Below, piece after piece: positions 54,326 through 63,396 of a stretch of DNA of 64,000 nucleotides. The first letter of the stretch is position 1; each line of letters begins with the position of its first letter. Below the pieces are notes generated by a model. It worked only from the letters and a program-made list of their open reading frames with translations. It ran no database searches and was not told the DNA's origin. The stretch comes from CAYQXJ01 sp964421565 (lineage in GTDB: Bacteria > Planctomycetota > Brocadiia > SM23-32): assembly GCA_964421565.1 (NCBI GenBank), contig CAYQXJ010000012.1, positions 1 through 64,000 of the forward strand. Reading direction: 5' to 3'. Both the position numbers and the translations under genes were made by a program.

Positions 54326-54728
54326 CGACGTAGTCTTCCCCAAGGTCCGCTTTCACAAAGTCGCGATACGAATGGACGGTCATCAACTGGATCAACTGGT
54401 GCTGGGCGTCGTCGATCGTGATGCGGGCCAGCCACCCGTCGCCGTAAGGGTCGTCGCTTACCCGCTCGGGCAGCGCGATGGCTTCCTCGTTCACCTCCAC
54501 GATGTCCGCCTCCGTCGGCAGGGACAGCAACTGCGAATGGTCTATGCCCTCGACCTCTCCGAAGGGAATGCCGGGCATGATGGGGTCGTCCGCGTCGAGG
54601 AGCGAGACGGATAGCAGCGGCCCCGTCCTTCTCAGAAGCGGCTCGGTGACTCCAAGCAGGATCACCTCATCATCCTCCGGCCTCAACCACATGTGCTGGT
54701 CTGTGTAGTAACAGTCTTCCGGTATCAT
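54318..54728 (-). CDS. Glycine-cleavage H-protein homologue lacking the lipoyl lysine
   Basis: This 136-residue protein follows the H-protein fold closely: YYTDQHMWLRPEDD, GVTEPLLRRTGPLLSV, GIPFGEVE, IVEVNEEAIALPE, and DDPYGDGWLARI all align with GcvH. Where GcvH has E-S-V-K-A it has Glu-Gly-Ile-Asp-His, so Asp63 replaces the lipoylated Lys. The only Lys in the chain is near the C-terminus. It therefore cannot carry lipoate at the normal site and is unlikely to serve glycine cleavage. The ATG at 54728 follows GAGG; a GTG at 54740 is an alternative. It is coupled to asd. No gcvT, gcvP, lplA or lipA gene is nearby. Confidence 0.88.
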   Translation of the reverse strand: MIPEDCYYTDQHMWLRPEDDEVILLGVTEPLLRRTGPLLSVSLLDADDPIMPGIPFGEVEGIDHSQLLSLPTEADIVEVNEEAIALPERVSDDPYGDGWLARITIDDAQHQLIQLMTVHSYRDFVKADLGEDYVDE

Positions 54729-54941
54729 GGTGGAGGTCACCTCAAATCAGGCGGGGAGACGCCGCAGAACCGTATGATAGCAGCTTGGCCGCCTGCGCGC
54801 AAAGGGCCGCAATTCCTTTGCCGGGGCAGGATACCCGCCCCTGAAGAAGCCGCTTACGGAGGCGCACCGGGGGTGTCGAGCACGCCCGACGGGCATCAGC
54901 CGCAGGGCGGTGCGCACAGGGGCGGGCCGCTGCCCAGGGCA

Positions 54942-55682
54942 TCAGGCGCGCGGGAACTGCTGGCAGACCTGGCGGTAACTCTCGAGCGTTCCTATGTCGT
55001 AGGTGCCTTCGTCACGCCGCAAGGCGTACACAGGCTGCCGATCGACCAGCCATGCCAGGAAATGGCCGGGCGCATCGGGATTGTTCCCCTCGTCGATGAA
55101 CCGACCTACTGCGTCCATCGCTTCGGCCGTGTAGACGTAGAACGGCGGCACTCGCAGATCGCCCCGGGGTTCCTGCGGCTTCTCTTCGAAGCTCACAACA
55201 CGCCCGTCTTCGCCCACTTCGGCAACCCCCCTGCTCTTCAGATCCTGCGGGTCGTCCACCGGGCAGGCGAACACGGCGCAGCAGCCCGTTCGCTGGTGCA
55301 GACCAACGATCTCGGTCAGGTCGAAGCGCGGCAGATTATCTGTCGCCAGAACGTAAGCGGGCTGGCCGGCGAGGGCCGCCCGTGTGATGGCGAAGTGAAG
55401 GTCCGCCACCGCCCCCCTGCGATCTTCATTGCAGGTGGAGCCGTCATTGAGCAGTGTGATCGGCTTGCCGAAGTGGCGCGCCGCGGACCATGCCTCGAAG
55501 TCCTGCATGAACCGATCATTGCTCACGAGCACAAACCGCTCCACCACGTCGCACCTTGCCAGCTCCTCCGCCAGGTAGTCGATGATCGGCCTGCCCCCTA
55601 CCGGCAGCAGCGGCTTGGCCCTGTGCCGCGTAAGCGGATAGAGGCGCGTGCCGTAGCCGGCCGCCAGCAACACCGCATTCAT
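54942..55682 (-). CDS. Sugar-phosphate nucleotidyltransferase
   Basis: The 246-residue protein has the NTP-transferase fold: the nucleotide-binding N-terminus LLAAGYGTRLYPLTRHRAKPLLPVGG, ATDNLPRFD (metal Asp), and VVSFEEKPQEP. Related enzymes make dTDP-glucose, UDP-GlcNAc or UDP-MurNAc; specificity is not readable. The C-terminus lacks the acyltransferase beta-helix of GlmU. Its ATG overlaps the mazG stop by 4 nt. It probably feeds envelope or polysaccharide synthesis. Confidence 0.9.
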   Translation of the reverse strand: MNAVLLAAGYGTRLYPLTRHRAKPLLPVGGRPIIDYLAEELARCDVVERFVLVSNDRFMQDFEAWSAARHFGKPITLLNDGSTCNEDRRGAVADLHFAITRAALAGQPAYVLATDNLPRFDLTEIVGLHQRTGCCAVFACPVDDPQDLKSRGVAEVGEDGRVVSFEEKPQEPRGDLRVPPFYVYTAEAMDAVGRFIDEGNNPDAPGHFLAWLVDRQPVYALRRDEGTYDIGTLESYRQVCQQFPRA

Positions 55683-56470
55683 GGCTGCCTCCCCTGAACG
55701 GAAGCCAGCAGTCTGGCGCTGATCCGCGAGAGTTCTTCGGCCGACAAGTCGGCAAACGAGCGCCCTTCCCCGGCAAGGCGGGCCTCCTCATGGCGTACCG
55801 CCTCTGCCAGGCGTCGCACAACGCTGCGCAAAGCGTCTTCCGGGTTCACGTGCATCGGCCGGCAGGCCGCCACCATGCTCAGCGCCAGCATGCCGACCGC
55901 ATGCTCCGCCGCCCCGGCGTCGTCGGCTGCGCTGGCGGCGGAAAGGGCCTCCAGCCACCGGGCGCAGTCCAACAGGGCCTGCCCCTCATGCCATGGGTCC
56001 AGCCCGCTGCCGTGCATCTTGCTGAGCACGCGCACGGCCTGCAACAGCGCAGGCAACTGGGCCGGAACGCCGTCCAGCAACGAATCCTTTCGTTCCTGGC
56101 GCTTCTTGATATGCTCCCATCGCTTCAGCACGTCCTCGGCTGTCTGCGCTTCGACATCTTCGAAGACATGCGGATGGCGTCGAATCAGTTTGTCCGTGAT
56201 CTCCTTGAGCACACCTTCAATGTCAAAGCGCCCCTGCTCCTGGGCCACCTCGGCATGGAAGACCACCTGGAGCAACAGATCGCCGAGTTCCTCCCTCAGG
56301 TCATCGTACCGCTCCTCATCCAGTGCGTGCAGTACCTCGTAGGCTTCCTCCAGCAGGTACGGCCGCAGTGACCGGTGGGTCTGAGCGCGGTCCCAGGGGC
56401 AATCCTGGCGCAGTCGATGCATCACGGACATCAATCGGTCGAACTGCTCTGTTGAACCCATTCCGCCCAT
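55679..56470 (-). CDS. mazG: Nucleoside triphosphate pyrophosphohydrolase MazG
   Basis: The 263-residue protein carries two MazG units. The N-terminal one has LRQDCPWDRAQTHRSLRPYL, EEAYEV and REELGDLLLQVVFHA, the Mg-binding EExxE/ExxD signature. The second (about 150-250) is degenerate. MazG hydrolyses NTPs to NMP and PPi and lowers damaged nucleotides or ppGpp. Its stop overlaps the nucleotidyltransferase start (ATGA). It starts 30 bp past the GH42 stop without a clear SD; an alternative ATG is three codons later. Confidence 0.92.
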   Translation of the reverse strand: MGGMGSTEQFDRLMSVMHRLRQDCPWDRAQTHRSLRPYLLEEAYEVLHALDEERYDDLREELGDLLLQVVFHAEVAQEQGRFDIEGVLKEITDKLIRRHPHVFEDVEAQTAEDVLKRWEHIKKRQERKDSLLDGVPAQLPALLQAVRVLSKMHGSGLDPWHEGQALLDCARWLEALSAASAADDAGAAEHAVGMLALSMVAACRPMHVNPEDALRSVVRRLAEAVRHEEARLAGEGRSFADLSAEELSRISARLLASVQGRQP

Positions 56471-56500
56471 CGAGCCAAAGGAAGGGATTATCCGGAGGGG

Positions 56501-58474
56501 TCACCACTGCAGCAGCGCCACGCCGTCCGCCGGGAGCTTCACAGAGCCGCAGTGCTCCGTGCCGGACAGAAGGTCGCGACAGAGCTGCCCCTCCTCCAGC
56601 GGAAGGTCTGTCGGCTCCGCCGCGTGATTGAGCACGAAGGCCCTGCGGTCCTGCCCCGGCCCGAGCGGGATGACCTCCACTGTCTGCGACGCCCAGGGGT
56701 GAGCAGCCAGCCCCGCGTCGGAGATCAGCCGCTCCAGCAAGGCGTTCAGAAGACCTTCATTCCCGGCAGAGCCGAGGAAGTAGGCTGTTCCTTTGCCGAC
56801 TTCATGGCGCGTGACGGCCGCCTCGCCCGCGTACCAGCACTCCGCATAGGTGCCAACGGCGTCGGCGTCCTGAAGGGTGAGGATGGAACAGAGGGCATCG
56901 ACCTGAAACTCCTGCCCGTCCATGACAACAATGTTCGTTCCACCGGGGCCGAGTGCATCGACCTCGCGCACCGCAACGCCCAGCAGCGGTGCGAGCTGGG
57001 CCGGGGGTTGCTCCTCTACCCAGGTGTTCTGTGCCGTGCGGTAACCGGCCGGAGCGGTCACCAGCAGCATCCCGCCGGCCTCCACGAACGCGCTCCAGCG
57101 GGCCGCTGTTTGCTGGCGGCATATCAGCGGCGTGAGGGCAAGCACGGCGCTGTAGTCGGCCAGCGGCTGCTCTGGCGCAATCAGGTCCACACTGATACCC
57201 CTTTGGGTCAGCAGGGTGTGGCACGCACGCACCTGGTCGAGGTGGTTGACTTCGGCAGCCATCGAGTCGGCCTTCAGGGCCCAGTGCGAGTCGTAGTCCA
57301 GTACGAGCCCCACTCGGGGCTGCGGCGCCCTGCCCTCCCACAGCGAAGCGTGCTCCTTGATCTCTGCGATGGTCTCCCTCAGTTCGCTGTAGCGTGGCGA
57401 GGGGGCTCCGTTGGCGTCGAGGATGCCGTGCCAGTGCATCTCCTGTCCGGCGCCGCATGTGCGCCAGCGGAAGTAGGCCACGAGTTCTGCACCTCTTGCC
57501 GCCGCTTGCCAGCTCCACAGGTGCAGCTTCCCGGGGCGCGGACGGGCATGCGCAGTGGGTATAAGTGTCGGTCCGCTCTGCTGCTCCATCACCCAGAACG
57601 GCTGCCTTTTCACGGAGCGGGCGAGGTCGAGTTGGAATGCAGCCGGCTCGGCAGCATCGCCGCCGCAGGGGTAGTTGTCGTATGCGGCAACGTCCAGAAC
57701 GCCGGCCAGGGAAAACTGGTTTATCTGGTCCGTCACGGTGCCGAGGCAGTTCGTCGTGATGGGCGCCTTACCTCCGTAGTCCTCTATGATCTGCCTCTGC
57801 TCCTGGACGAAGTCACGGGCGGTGGCGGTCATGAAGCGTTCGTAATCCAGAGCCAGCGACGGATGGACGCCGGCCGGCGTGCGCCTGGGCGCCGGGATGA
57901 AGATCCAGTCGTTGAACTCCTGACTCCAGAAGCTGCTGCCCCATAGCTTATTCAGGCGCTCGATGGTGCCGTAGCGCTTCTTCAGCCATTCCCGGAACGC
58001 CTGTTCACAGTCCTCGCAGTAACAGCGACCGCTGCCATGGCAGCCGATCTCGTTATCTATCTGCCATGCGACGACGTTCGGGTTCGTCGCCAAAGCCTTG
58101 GCCGTCTCGCGCACTATCCGCCTTACGTAACGCCGGTAGGGCCTGCTGTTCAGGCAGGCGTGTCGCCGACTGCCGGGGTGCCACTGCCGGCCAAGCTGGT
58201 CGACCGGCACCATCTGTGGATGCCGGTTGAACAGCCATGTGGGAGGCGCAGCCGTGGGTGTGCACATGATGGTCTGCAGGCCATGCTCGGCGAGCACATC
58301 GATCGCACGTTGGAGCCACTCGGTGTCGTACTGGCCCCGCCTGGGCTCCAGTCGAGACCACGCGAACTCTGCGAGGCGCACAACGTCGATCCCCGTCTGC
58401 TTCATCAGAAGGGCGTCGTGTGCCCAGCGGTCCTCGGGCCACTGTTCCGGGTAGTAGGCCACGCCGATCCTCAT
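56501..58474 (-). CDS. GH42 beta-galactosidase
   Basis: The 657-residue glycosidase begins with MRIGVAYYPEQWPEDRWAHD, typical of family GH42. The acid/base Glu142 lies in QIDNEIG and the nucleophile Glu297 in VMEQQSG. Cys107, Cys151, Cys153 and Cys156 match the zinc cluster of A4-type enzymes. Then follow a trimerisation (Rossmann-like) domain and a small C-terminal beta domain. No signal peptide, so it acts on imported galactosides. The ATG at 58474 follows GGGAGGTG; the longer frame runs into the promoter. It leads the GH42-mazG-nucleotidyltransferase set. Confidence 0.95.
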   Translation of the reverse strand: MRIGVAYYPEQWPEDRWAHDALLMKQTGIDVVRLAEFAWSRLEPRRGQYDTEWLQRAIDVLAEHGLQTIMCTPTAAPPTWLFNRHPQMVPVDQLGRQWHPGSRRHACLNSRPYRRYVRRIVRETAKALATNPNVVAWQIDNEIGCHGSGRCYCEDCEQAFREWLKKRYGTIERLNKLWGSSFWSQEFNDWIFIPAPRRTPAGVHPSLALDYERFMTATARDFVQEQRQIIEDYGGKAPITTNCLGTVTDQINQFSLAGVLDVAAYDNYPCGGDAAEPAAFQLDLARSVKRQPFWVMEQQSGPTLIPTAHARPRPGKLHLWSWQAAARGAELVAYFRWRTCGAGQEMHWHGILDANGAPSPRYSELRETIAEIKEHASLWEGRAPQPRVGLVLDYDSHWALKADSMAAEVNHLDQVRACHTLLTQRGISVDLIAPEQPLADYSAVLALTPLICRQQTAARWSAFVEAGGMLLVTAPAGYRTAQNTWVEEQPPAQLAPLLGVAVREVDALGPGGTNIVVMDGQEFQVDALCSILTLQDADAVGTYAECWYAGEAAVTRHEVGKGTAYFLGSAGNEGLLNALLERLISDAGLAAHPWASQTVEVIPLGPGQDRRAFVLNHAAEPTDLPLEEGQLCRDLLSGTEHCGSVKLPADGVALLQW

Positions 58475-58606
58475 CTGCACCTCCCAACGCATGGGATGCC
58501 ACCTCGCAGTCCACGGCCCGTATCGGCCGCCATAGGCGGGCCGCCATAGGCGGGCCACCATCAGTGGCGCCGTCAAGGCCACGGAAACGGGCCGATGCGC
58601 GGCGTT

Positions 58607-58637
58607 ATTATAATAAGGCAGCGCGCCTTGAATGCAA
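58607..58637 (-). promoter_or_regulatory. Promoter of the GH42 gene
   Basis: On the minus strand TTGCAT (58632-58637) is followed by overlapping -10 candidates TATTAT (58610-58615, 16-bp spacing) and TATAAT (58607-58612, 19-bp spacing). The leader would be about 130 nt. Confidence 0.6.
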
Positions 58638-58677
58638 ACACCGCCGGGCCCTGTGGGCGGCACGACAGCCGGGATGT

Positions 58678-58706
58678 TTGACCGGTTCTCAGCCCCGCAC
58701 TACAAT
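58678..58706 (+). promoter_or_regulatory. Promoter of the MoxR-DUF58-transglutaminase operon
   Basis: TTGACC (58678-58683), 17 bp and TACAAT (58701-58706) lie 45 bp before the MoxR ATG, divergent from the GH42 promoter. Confidence 0.75.
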
Positions 58707-58750
58707 AATAAGGGGGTCAGGACACTGAAGCCTACAGACAACGGTGCAAC

Positions 58751-59713
58751 ATGAGCGACGGTACCTCGGAGGTGGCCCGGGCTGGCGAAGCGATCGGGGC
58801 TCTAATCAACGAAATAGAAAAGGTTTACGTAGGCAAGCGCGAACGCGTTGAGCTGGCATTGGTGGCATTGCTGGCCGGTGGCCACCTGATCATTGAGGAC
58901 GTGCCGGGCGTGGGCAAGACGATACTCGCCCAGACGATCGCGGCAGCCCTGGCGTGCGAGTTCCGCCGGATTCAGTTCACACCCGACCTGTTGCCCACCG
59001 ACCTGCTTGGCGTCAACATTTACGACGAGAACAGGGCGCGTTTCGTATTCAAACGCGGCCCGCTTTTCGCGAACGTCGTGCTGGCCGACGAGATCAACCG
59101 CACGTCGCCCAAGACGCAAAGCTGCCTGCTGGAGGCCATGAACGAGGGCCAGATCACCGTCGACGGCGTGCCCCACCCTCTTCCTCAGCCGTTCTGTGTT
59201 CTGGCCACGCAGAACCCTTTTGAGTTCGAGGGCACATACCCGTTGCCCGAGTCCCAGCTCGATCGATTCTTCCTGCGAATGAATCTCGGCTACCCGACGA
59301 CAGAAGGGGGCAAACGGATCATACGTGCGCAGCAGATAGCGCATCCGATCGAGGACGTGGAACCGGTGATACGTGCGCCCGAGGTGGTGGAACTGCAGAA
59401 CCAGGTGCGACACGTGCACGTGCCGGAACACGTGCTGGACTACGTGGTCGCGATCGTCGAGGCCACGCGGCGCCATGAGGCCGTTGTCGTGGGCGTCAGC
59501 CCCCGGGGCGCCGTGCACCTGTACCGGGCCTCGCAGGCCCTGGCGCTCATTCGCGGCCGCGGGTATGCCGAGCCCGACGACGTGAAACACCTGGCCGTGC
59601 CCGTGCTTTCTCACAGGGTGCGTTGCCACGGCGCCGGTGGCGGAGGAGCGAACTTCGAGGAAGCTGCGCACATAGTCAGGGGCATCCTCTACCACGTTCC
59701 GGTGCCCCTGTAG
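58751..59713 (+). CDS. MoxR-family AAA+ ATPase
   Basis: The 320-residue protein has Walker A EDVPGVGKTILAQT, Walker B ANVVLADEINRTSPKTQ, sensor ATQNPFEFEGTYPLPESQLDRF and the C-terminal lid SPRGAVHLYRASQALALI. MoxR ATPases act as chaperones for VWA/DUF58 partners. It heads a three-gene unit with a DUF58 protein (28 bp away) and a transglutaminase membrane protein, a widely conserved module of unknown envelope function. No SD is visible before the ATG. Confidence 0.95.
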   Translation: MSDGTSEVARAGEAIGALINEIEKVYVGKRERVELALVALLAGGHLIIEDVPGVGKTILAQTIAAALACEFRRIQFTPDLLPTDLLGVNIYDENRARFVFKRGPLFANVVLADEINRTSPKTQSCLLEAMNEGQITVDGVPHPLPQPFCVLATQNPFEFEGTYPLPESQLDRFFLRMNLGYPTTEGGKRIIRAQQIAHPIEDVEPVIRAPEVVELQNQVRHVHVPEHVLDYVVAIVEATRRHEAVVVGVSPRGAVHLYRASQALALIRGRGYAEPDDVKHLAVPVLSHRVRCHGAGGGGANFEEAAHIVRGILYHVPVPL

Positions 59714-59741
59714 CTCACCCAAATCTTGTGCCGGTGCCATC

Positions 59742-61088
59742 ATGTGGGACGGGGACAGAACCAGACGCGAGAGCCTGGCGCAGATGGCGCTGTTCATGTC
59801 TCGCAATGGCTGGCTCATCGCGGCCGTCGGTGTGCCCGTTACGCTTCTGCTGCGCAGTTTCAGCGGCCTGTTCCTCGTTATCATCGTTACTGTCTTCTGG
59901 CAGTTGCTGGCGGCAAGCATCCTCGCCGTCGTCCACTCGCGGGGGCGGAGCGTGGCATCCGCCTTGCACTATCACCTCACCCCGTGGGGACGGCTGTACG
60001 TGTTCATCTGCGTCGCGCTCACGGCGCTGGCCATATACTGGGGCCTCAACCTGGTGTACCTGGCCGCTGCCTTCCTGCTGGCTGGCCTGGTCGGCAGCTT
60101 CGTGCTCCCGCATTGGATGTTCGCCAGCCTCAGCACCCACTGGCACGTTCCGCAGCACGTCTTCGCCGGTGAGCCCTTCTCCATCGCGATGGCCATGCAG
60201 AACACGTCGCGCAGCCTCAGCTTGTTCCAGATGAACGTTGCCGCTGATGGAACGGACGCAAGGACAGGCGAGCAGTCGGTGCACGCGCTGGAACCCGGTG
60301 CCCAGACCAGCGTGTTGCTGCGCTTTTCGCTGCCTCACAGGGGTAAACAGCGCCTGCCGCAGGCACGGGTAGAGACGGAGTTTCCGCTCGGCGTGTTGCG
60401 CGCGGTGGTCACGAGCGGTGGCGAGCAGGAGGTGCTTGTCTATCCGCACATCGGCCGTCTCCGCCACGACGTGCTGCGGCGCCACAAAGGCGGTGAGGCG
60501 GACTGGTTGGTGAACCTGCGGCGGAAGGACCCTCAAGGCGAGTTCCACAGCCTGCGCCAGTATCAGCAGGGGGATAATCCCCGACACATACATTGGCCTA
60601 CCAGCGCCAGGTTGGGCAAACTTTACGTGCGCGAGTTCGAAAGAAACGAGATGCACAACGTGCTTGTGCTTCTGGACGCTTACTGCCCTGCCGATGAACC
60701 GGCTGCCGAGCGACAGGCCCGCGCCGAACGGTTCGAGCAAGCGATAAGCTTCGTGGCCACTCTGGCACAGAAGATGACCGACGAAGGCGTTTTCTACGCC
60801 TTCCTCGGCTACATGCCGGACATGGTAAGACTCCCCTATGACTGCGGCGCCGGCCACCTGCACGCCCTTTTGCAGGAACTCGCTCTGGCACGACCAAGCG
60901 AGAAGCGCGGCATTCCCGACCTCTTGGATGAAGTCAGCCATCACGATCCAAACACTGGCGAGACATGTATCGTCTCGCCGGGCCCGGTCGAGCCAGTGAG
61001 CATCCCCGACCTGGGCGGGCAGCATGCCCATTGCACAGTCGTTGTTGACGCCAGCGAACCAGGATTCCATGAGTATTTCACCGCTTGA
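59742..61088 (+). CDS. DUF58-domain membrane protein
   Basis: This 448-residue protein has four N-terminal hydrophobic segments (about 20-125), a beta-rich region (130-240), then DUF58 with its signature LRQYQQGDNPRHIHWPTSAR (near 268-287) and a VWA-like end (VLVLLDAY). DUF58 proteins are the partners of MoxR ATPases. The C-terminal 20 nt overlap the next gene's start. The usual pairing with the transglutaminase suggests a joint role in the envelope; no substrate is known. Confidence 0.92.
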   Translation: MWDGDRTRRESLAQMALFMSRNGWLIAAVGVPVTLLLRSFSGLFLVIIVTVFWQLLAASILAVVHSRGRSVASALHYHLTPWGRLYVFICVALTALAIYWGLNLVYLAAAFLLAGLVGSFVLPHWMFASLSTHWHVPQHVFAGEPFSIAMAMQNTSRSLSLFQMNVAADGTDARTGEQSVHALEPGAQTSVLLRFSLPHRGKQRLPQARVETEFPLGVLRAVVTSGGEQEVLVYPHIGRLRHDVLRRHKGGEADWLVNLRRKDPQGEFHSLRQYQQGDNPRHIHWPTSARLGKLYVREFERNEMHNVLVLLDAYCPADEPAAERQARAERFEQAISFVATLAQKMTDEGVFYAFLGYMPDMVRLPYDCGAGHLHALLQELALARPSEKRGIPDLLDEVSHHDPNTGETCIVSPGPVEPVSIPDLGGQHAHCTVVVDASEPGFHEYFTA

Positions 61089-63366
61089 AGCACACCCGGT
61101 TCATCAACACTCAGCCAGCGGGCAGAGCTGGCTGCTGCTGGGGTCGCTGTATGCCGCAGTGATCGCGGGAGCGGTTCTGATGGCGGCGGCGGAGATGAGC
61201 CTGACATGGGCGGTGGTGGCCATCTTGGGCTGCATCGCACACGGTATCGTCAGCGGACCGCAGGCCAGGCCGGTTCTCTCGCACAAGGGGTGTCAGCTCT
61301 GGAGCGTCGGTGCGTTGCTGTTCGCCCTCATGCAGACGGTCGTCTTCAGCGTCCACATCAGCTACAGCCTCGTTCATTTCTTCATCCTGGTGCAATTGGT
61401 GCTGCTGTTCGGCCCCCGCGAGCGTCGGCAAGTGCGCCTGGTGCAGGTGTTGGTGATCGCCGAGTTGATGGTCGCCGGCATCTGGGCTCTGGACCTGATC
61501 TACCTGCCCGCGTTCCTTTTTGCGGGCCTGGCGGTCATCGTCACGATGGCCGCCACGCAACTGGAGGCCGGTGCCGCCGGCCGTGGCCCGTGGGAGGGCC
61601 ATGCGGCGCGCAAGCGCCTGTTCGGCATCAAGACACTGCTGCAAGCCATCTGGCCCATCTCGCTGCTGGTCTTTGGCGCCATGGTAGTCCTGTTCATTCT
61701 GATGCCGCGGCTCATTGTCCCCTATCGGATAAAGGCGCACGTAGGCAACTGGGTCACGGGCTTCTCGCAGGACGTGTCGCTGCGGGAAGTCGGGATGCTC
61801 AGGGAAAGCTTCCGCGTCGCCATGGAGGTGCGTTTCTTCCGTGTGGATATGGCCGGCGAGCCGCCCTGGGAACCTCCGCAGGTGCTGATGCGGGGGGTTT
61901 CCTTGCCGGCGTATCGACATGGCCAGTGGTTCAGCTACGACAGGGTCCGCGGCATCACGACACATCAGCGCGACACCACCGACGTGGCCGAAGAGATCAC
62001 CAGCGCCGCCACGTATTACCGCTTCGGCGGCAATCCTGTCAGCACTTCCAGGTTGCTGCAGAAGATACGGCTTGTGGACCGTCCCGGAAGCAACCTCTTT
62101 GCCCTCTACCGCTGGAGCGAGATCAGGGATTACGAGGGTACCCCGCGCCACGTGGCACTCAACCCCCTCTCTCATGACCTGAGGAATCCATTCTCGTATG
62201 GCACGCGAGAGTATCAGGTCACATCCGTTGTGCCTCAGTTCTCGGAGGATCAGCTTCGCTCGACTGATTGCCCGGACGAAGCGCCCTCGCTCGCGTTCTT
62301 CTGGCATGTCCCGGATGAGCTGCGCCATGCGCTGAGAGTAACGATCCAGGAGATCGAACGGCTCTACGACCCGCAGAGCGATTACGATCGCATACAGGCA
62401 GCGATCGATTACCTGCAGGATCCGGAACGCTTCTCCTACTCTTTTCGGCTGCCCGACTTTGGTGACCGCGATCCGGTGGTCGCCTTCCTGACTGAGACCA
62501 GGCGCGGAAGCTGTGAACAGTTTGCCAGCGCCCTGGCCATGATCGTGCGGATGTGGGACATGCCCAGCCGCCTGGTGGCTGGATATAAGGGTGGCACGCT
62601 CGACCCACAGACGTTCAACTACGTTTTCCGCGGGCGCGATGCCCACGCGTGGGTCGAAGTCTACTTCGGGGAGCTGGGCTGGGTGGAGTTCGACCCCACA
62701 CCCGCCGCGGACATGACAACAGGGGCAGCGGCGGGGGTGGGCGGAGGTATGAACGTTTTCGCGCGAGCCTGGCGCGCTGTGCAGAGCGCCTTCCGCTGGA
62801 TAGACCTGCGCTGGGAGACGCACGTGGTCGGCTACACGCGCACTCACCAAAGGGAGGCCCTCAGTAGCCTTGTAGCGCTGTTGCGGAGCGCGGCGGACGA
62901 CGCTACCGACTTCTTCCAGCGCCTCTGGCCCAACATACCGGACCTCGGGCTGATCCACTTCGCCCTGGCAGTGGTTGGCTTCACCTTCGTCGCCATGGTG
63001 CTCTACGGCCTGGGGGCGTGGGCAGAGCGAGCGATCGCTCGCCTTCGGCAGCGAGAACGTTCACATGCAGAAGTCCGCTTCTACGAGGACATGCTCCGCC
63101 TGTTGAGCCGCAAGGGACTGCGCCGGCCTCCTCACCTGACGCCGCGCGAGTTCGCCGCTGTGGCGTCCGAGCGGCTCCTGAGCCCGCCGGACGCGGATGA
63201 AGAATCTGTTCGCAGCGCGCTGCAGGCTGTCACGGACTACTACTACATCACCCGTTGCGGCGGCCGCAGCCCCCCAGACGAGCAGCGCCGCAGCATACAG
63301 ACAGCCCTGCGCATGCTGAAGAGAGCGAGGCGCGTGAAGCGTGGGCTTGAACAGAGCGGGGGCTGA
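61069..63366 (+). CDS. Transglutaminase-like TgpA-family membrane protein
   Basis: The 765-residue protein has an N-terminal membrane domain of about six or seven helices (25-235), a periplasmic region with a transglutaminase core whose triad is Cys482 (GSCEQFAS), His526 (DAHAWVEV) and Asp542 (EFDPTP), a further TM helix (about 628-650), and a cytoplasmic DUF4129-like tail with TPREFA. The layout is that of TgpA, an essential protein in Pseudomonas. The ATG at 61069 lies within the DUF58 gene's last codons, so translation is coupled; a longer frame from 61024 is less likely. It converges with nnrD 30 bp away. Confidence 0.94.
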   Translation: MSISPLEAHPVHQHSASGQSWLLLGSLYAAVIAGAVLMAAAEMSLTWAVVAILGCIAHGIVSGPQARPVLSHKGCQLWSVGALLFALMQTVVFSVHISYSLVHFFILVQLVLLFGPRERRQVRLVQVLVIAELMVAGIWALDLIYLPAFLFAGLAVIVTMAATQLEAGAAGRGPWEGHAARKRLFGIKTLLQAIWPISLLVFGAMVVLFILMPRLIVPYRIKAHVGNWVTGFSQDVSLREVGMLRESFRVAMEVRFFRVDMAGEPPWEPPQVLMRGVSLPAYRHGQWFSYDRVRGITTHQRDTTDVAEEITSAATYYRFGGNPVSTSRLLQKIRLVDRPGSNLFALYRWSEIRDYEGTPRHVALNPLSHDLRNPFSYGTREYQVTSVVPQFSEDQLRSTDCPDEAPSLAFFWHVPDELRHALRVTIQEIERLYDPQSDYDRIQAAIDYLQDPERFSYSFRLPDFGDRDPVVAFLTETRRGSCEQFASALAMIVRMWDMPSRLVAGYKGGTLDPQTFNYVFRGRDAHAWVEVYFGELGWVEFDPTPAADMTTGAAAGVGGGMNVFARAWRAVQSAFRWIDLRWETHVVGYTRTHQREALSSLVALLRSAADDATDFFQRLWPNIPDLGLIHFALAVVGFTFVAMVLYGLGAWAERAIARLRQRERSHAEVRFYEDMLRLLSRKGLRRPPHLTPREFAAVASERLLSPPDADEESVRSALQAVTDYYYITRCGGRSPPDEQRRSIQTALRMLKRARRVKRGLEQSGG

Positions 63367-63396
63367 GCATCGCCGGGGCTTCGCGCCAGCGCGGGT

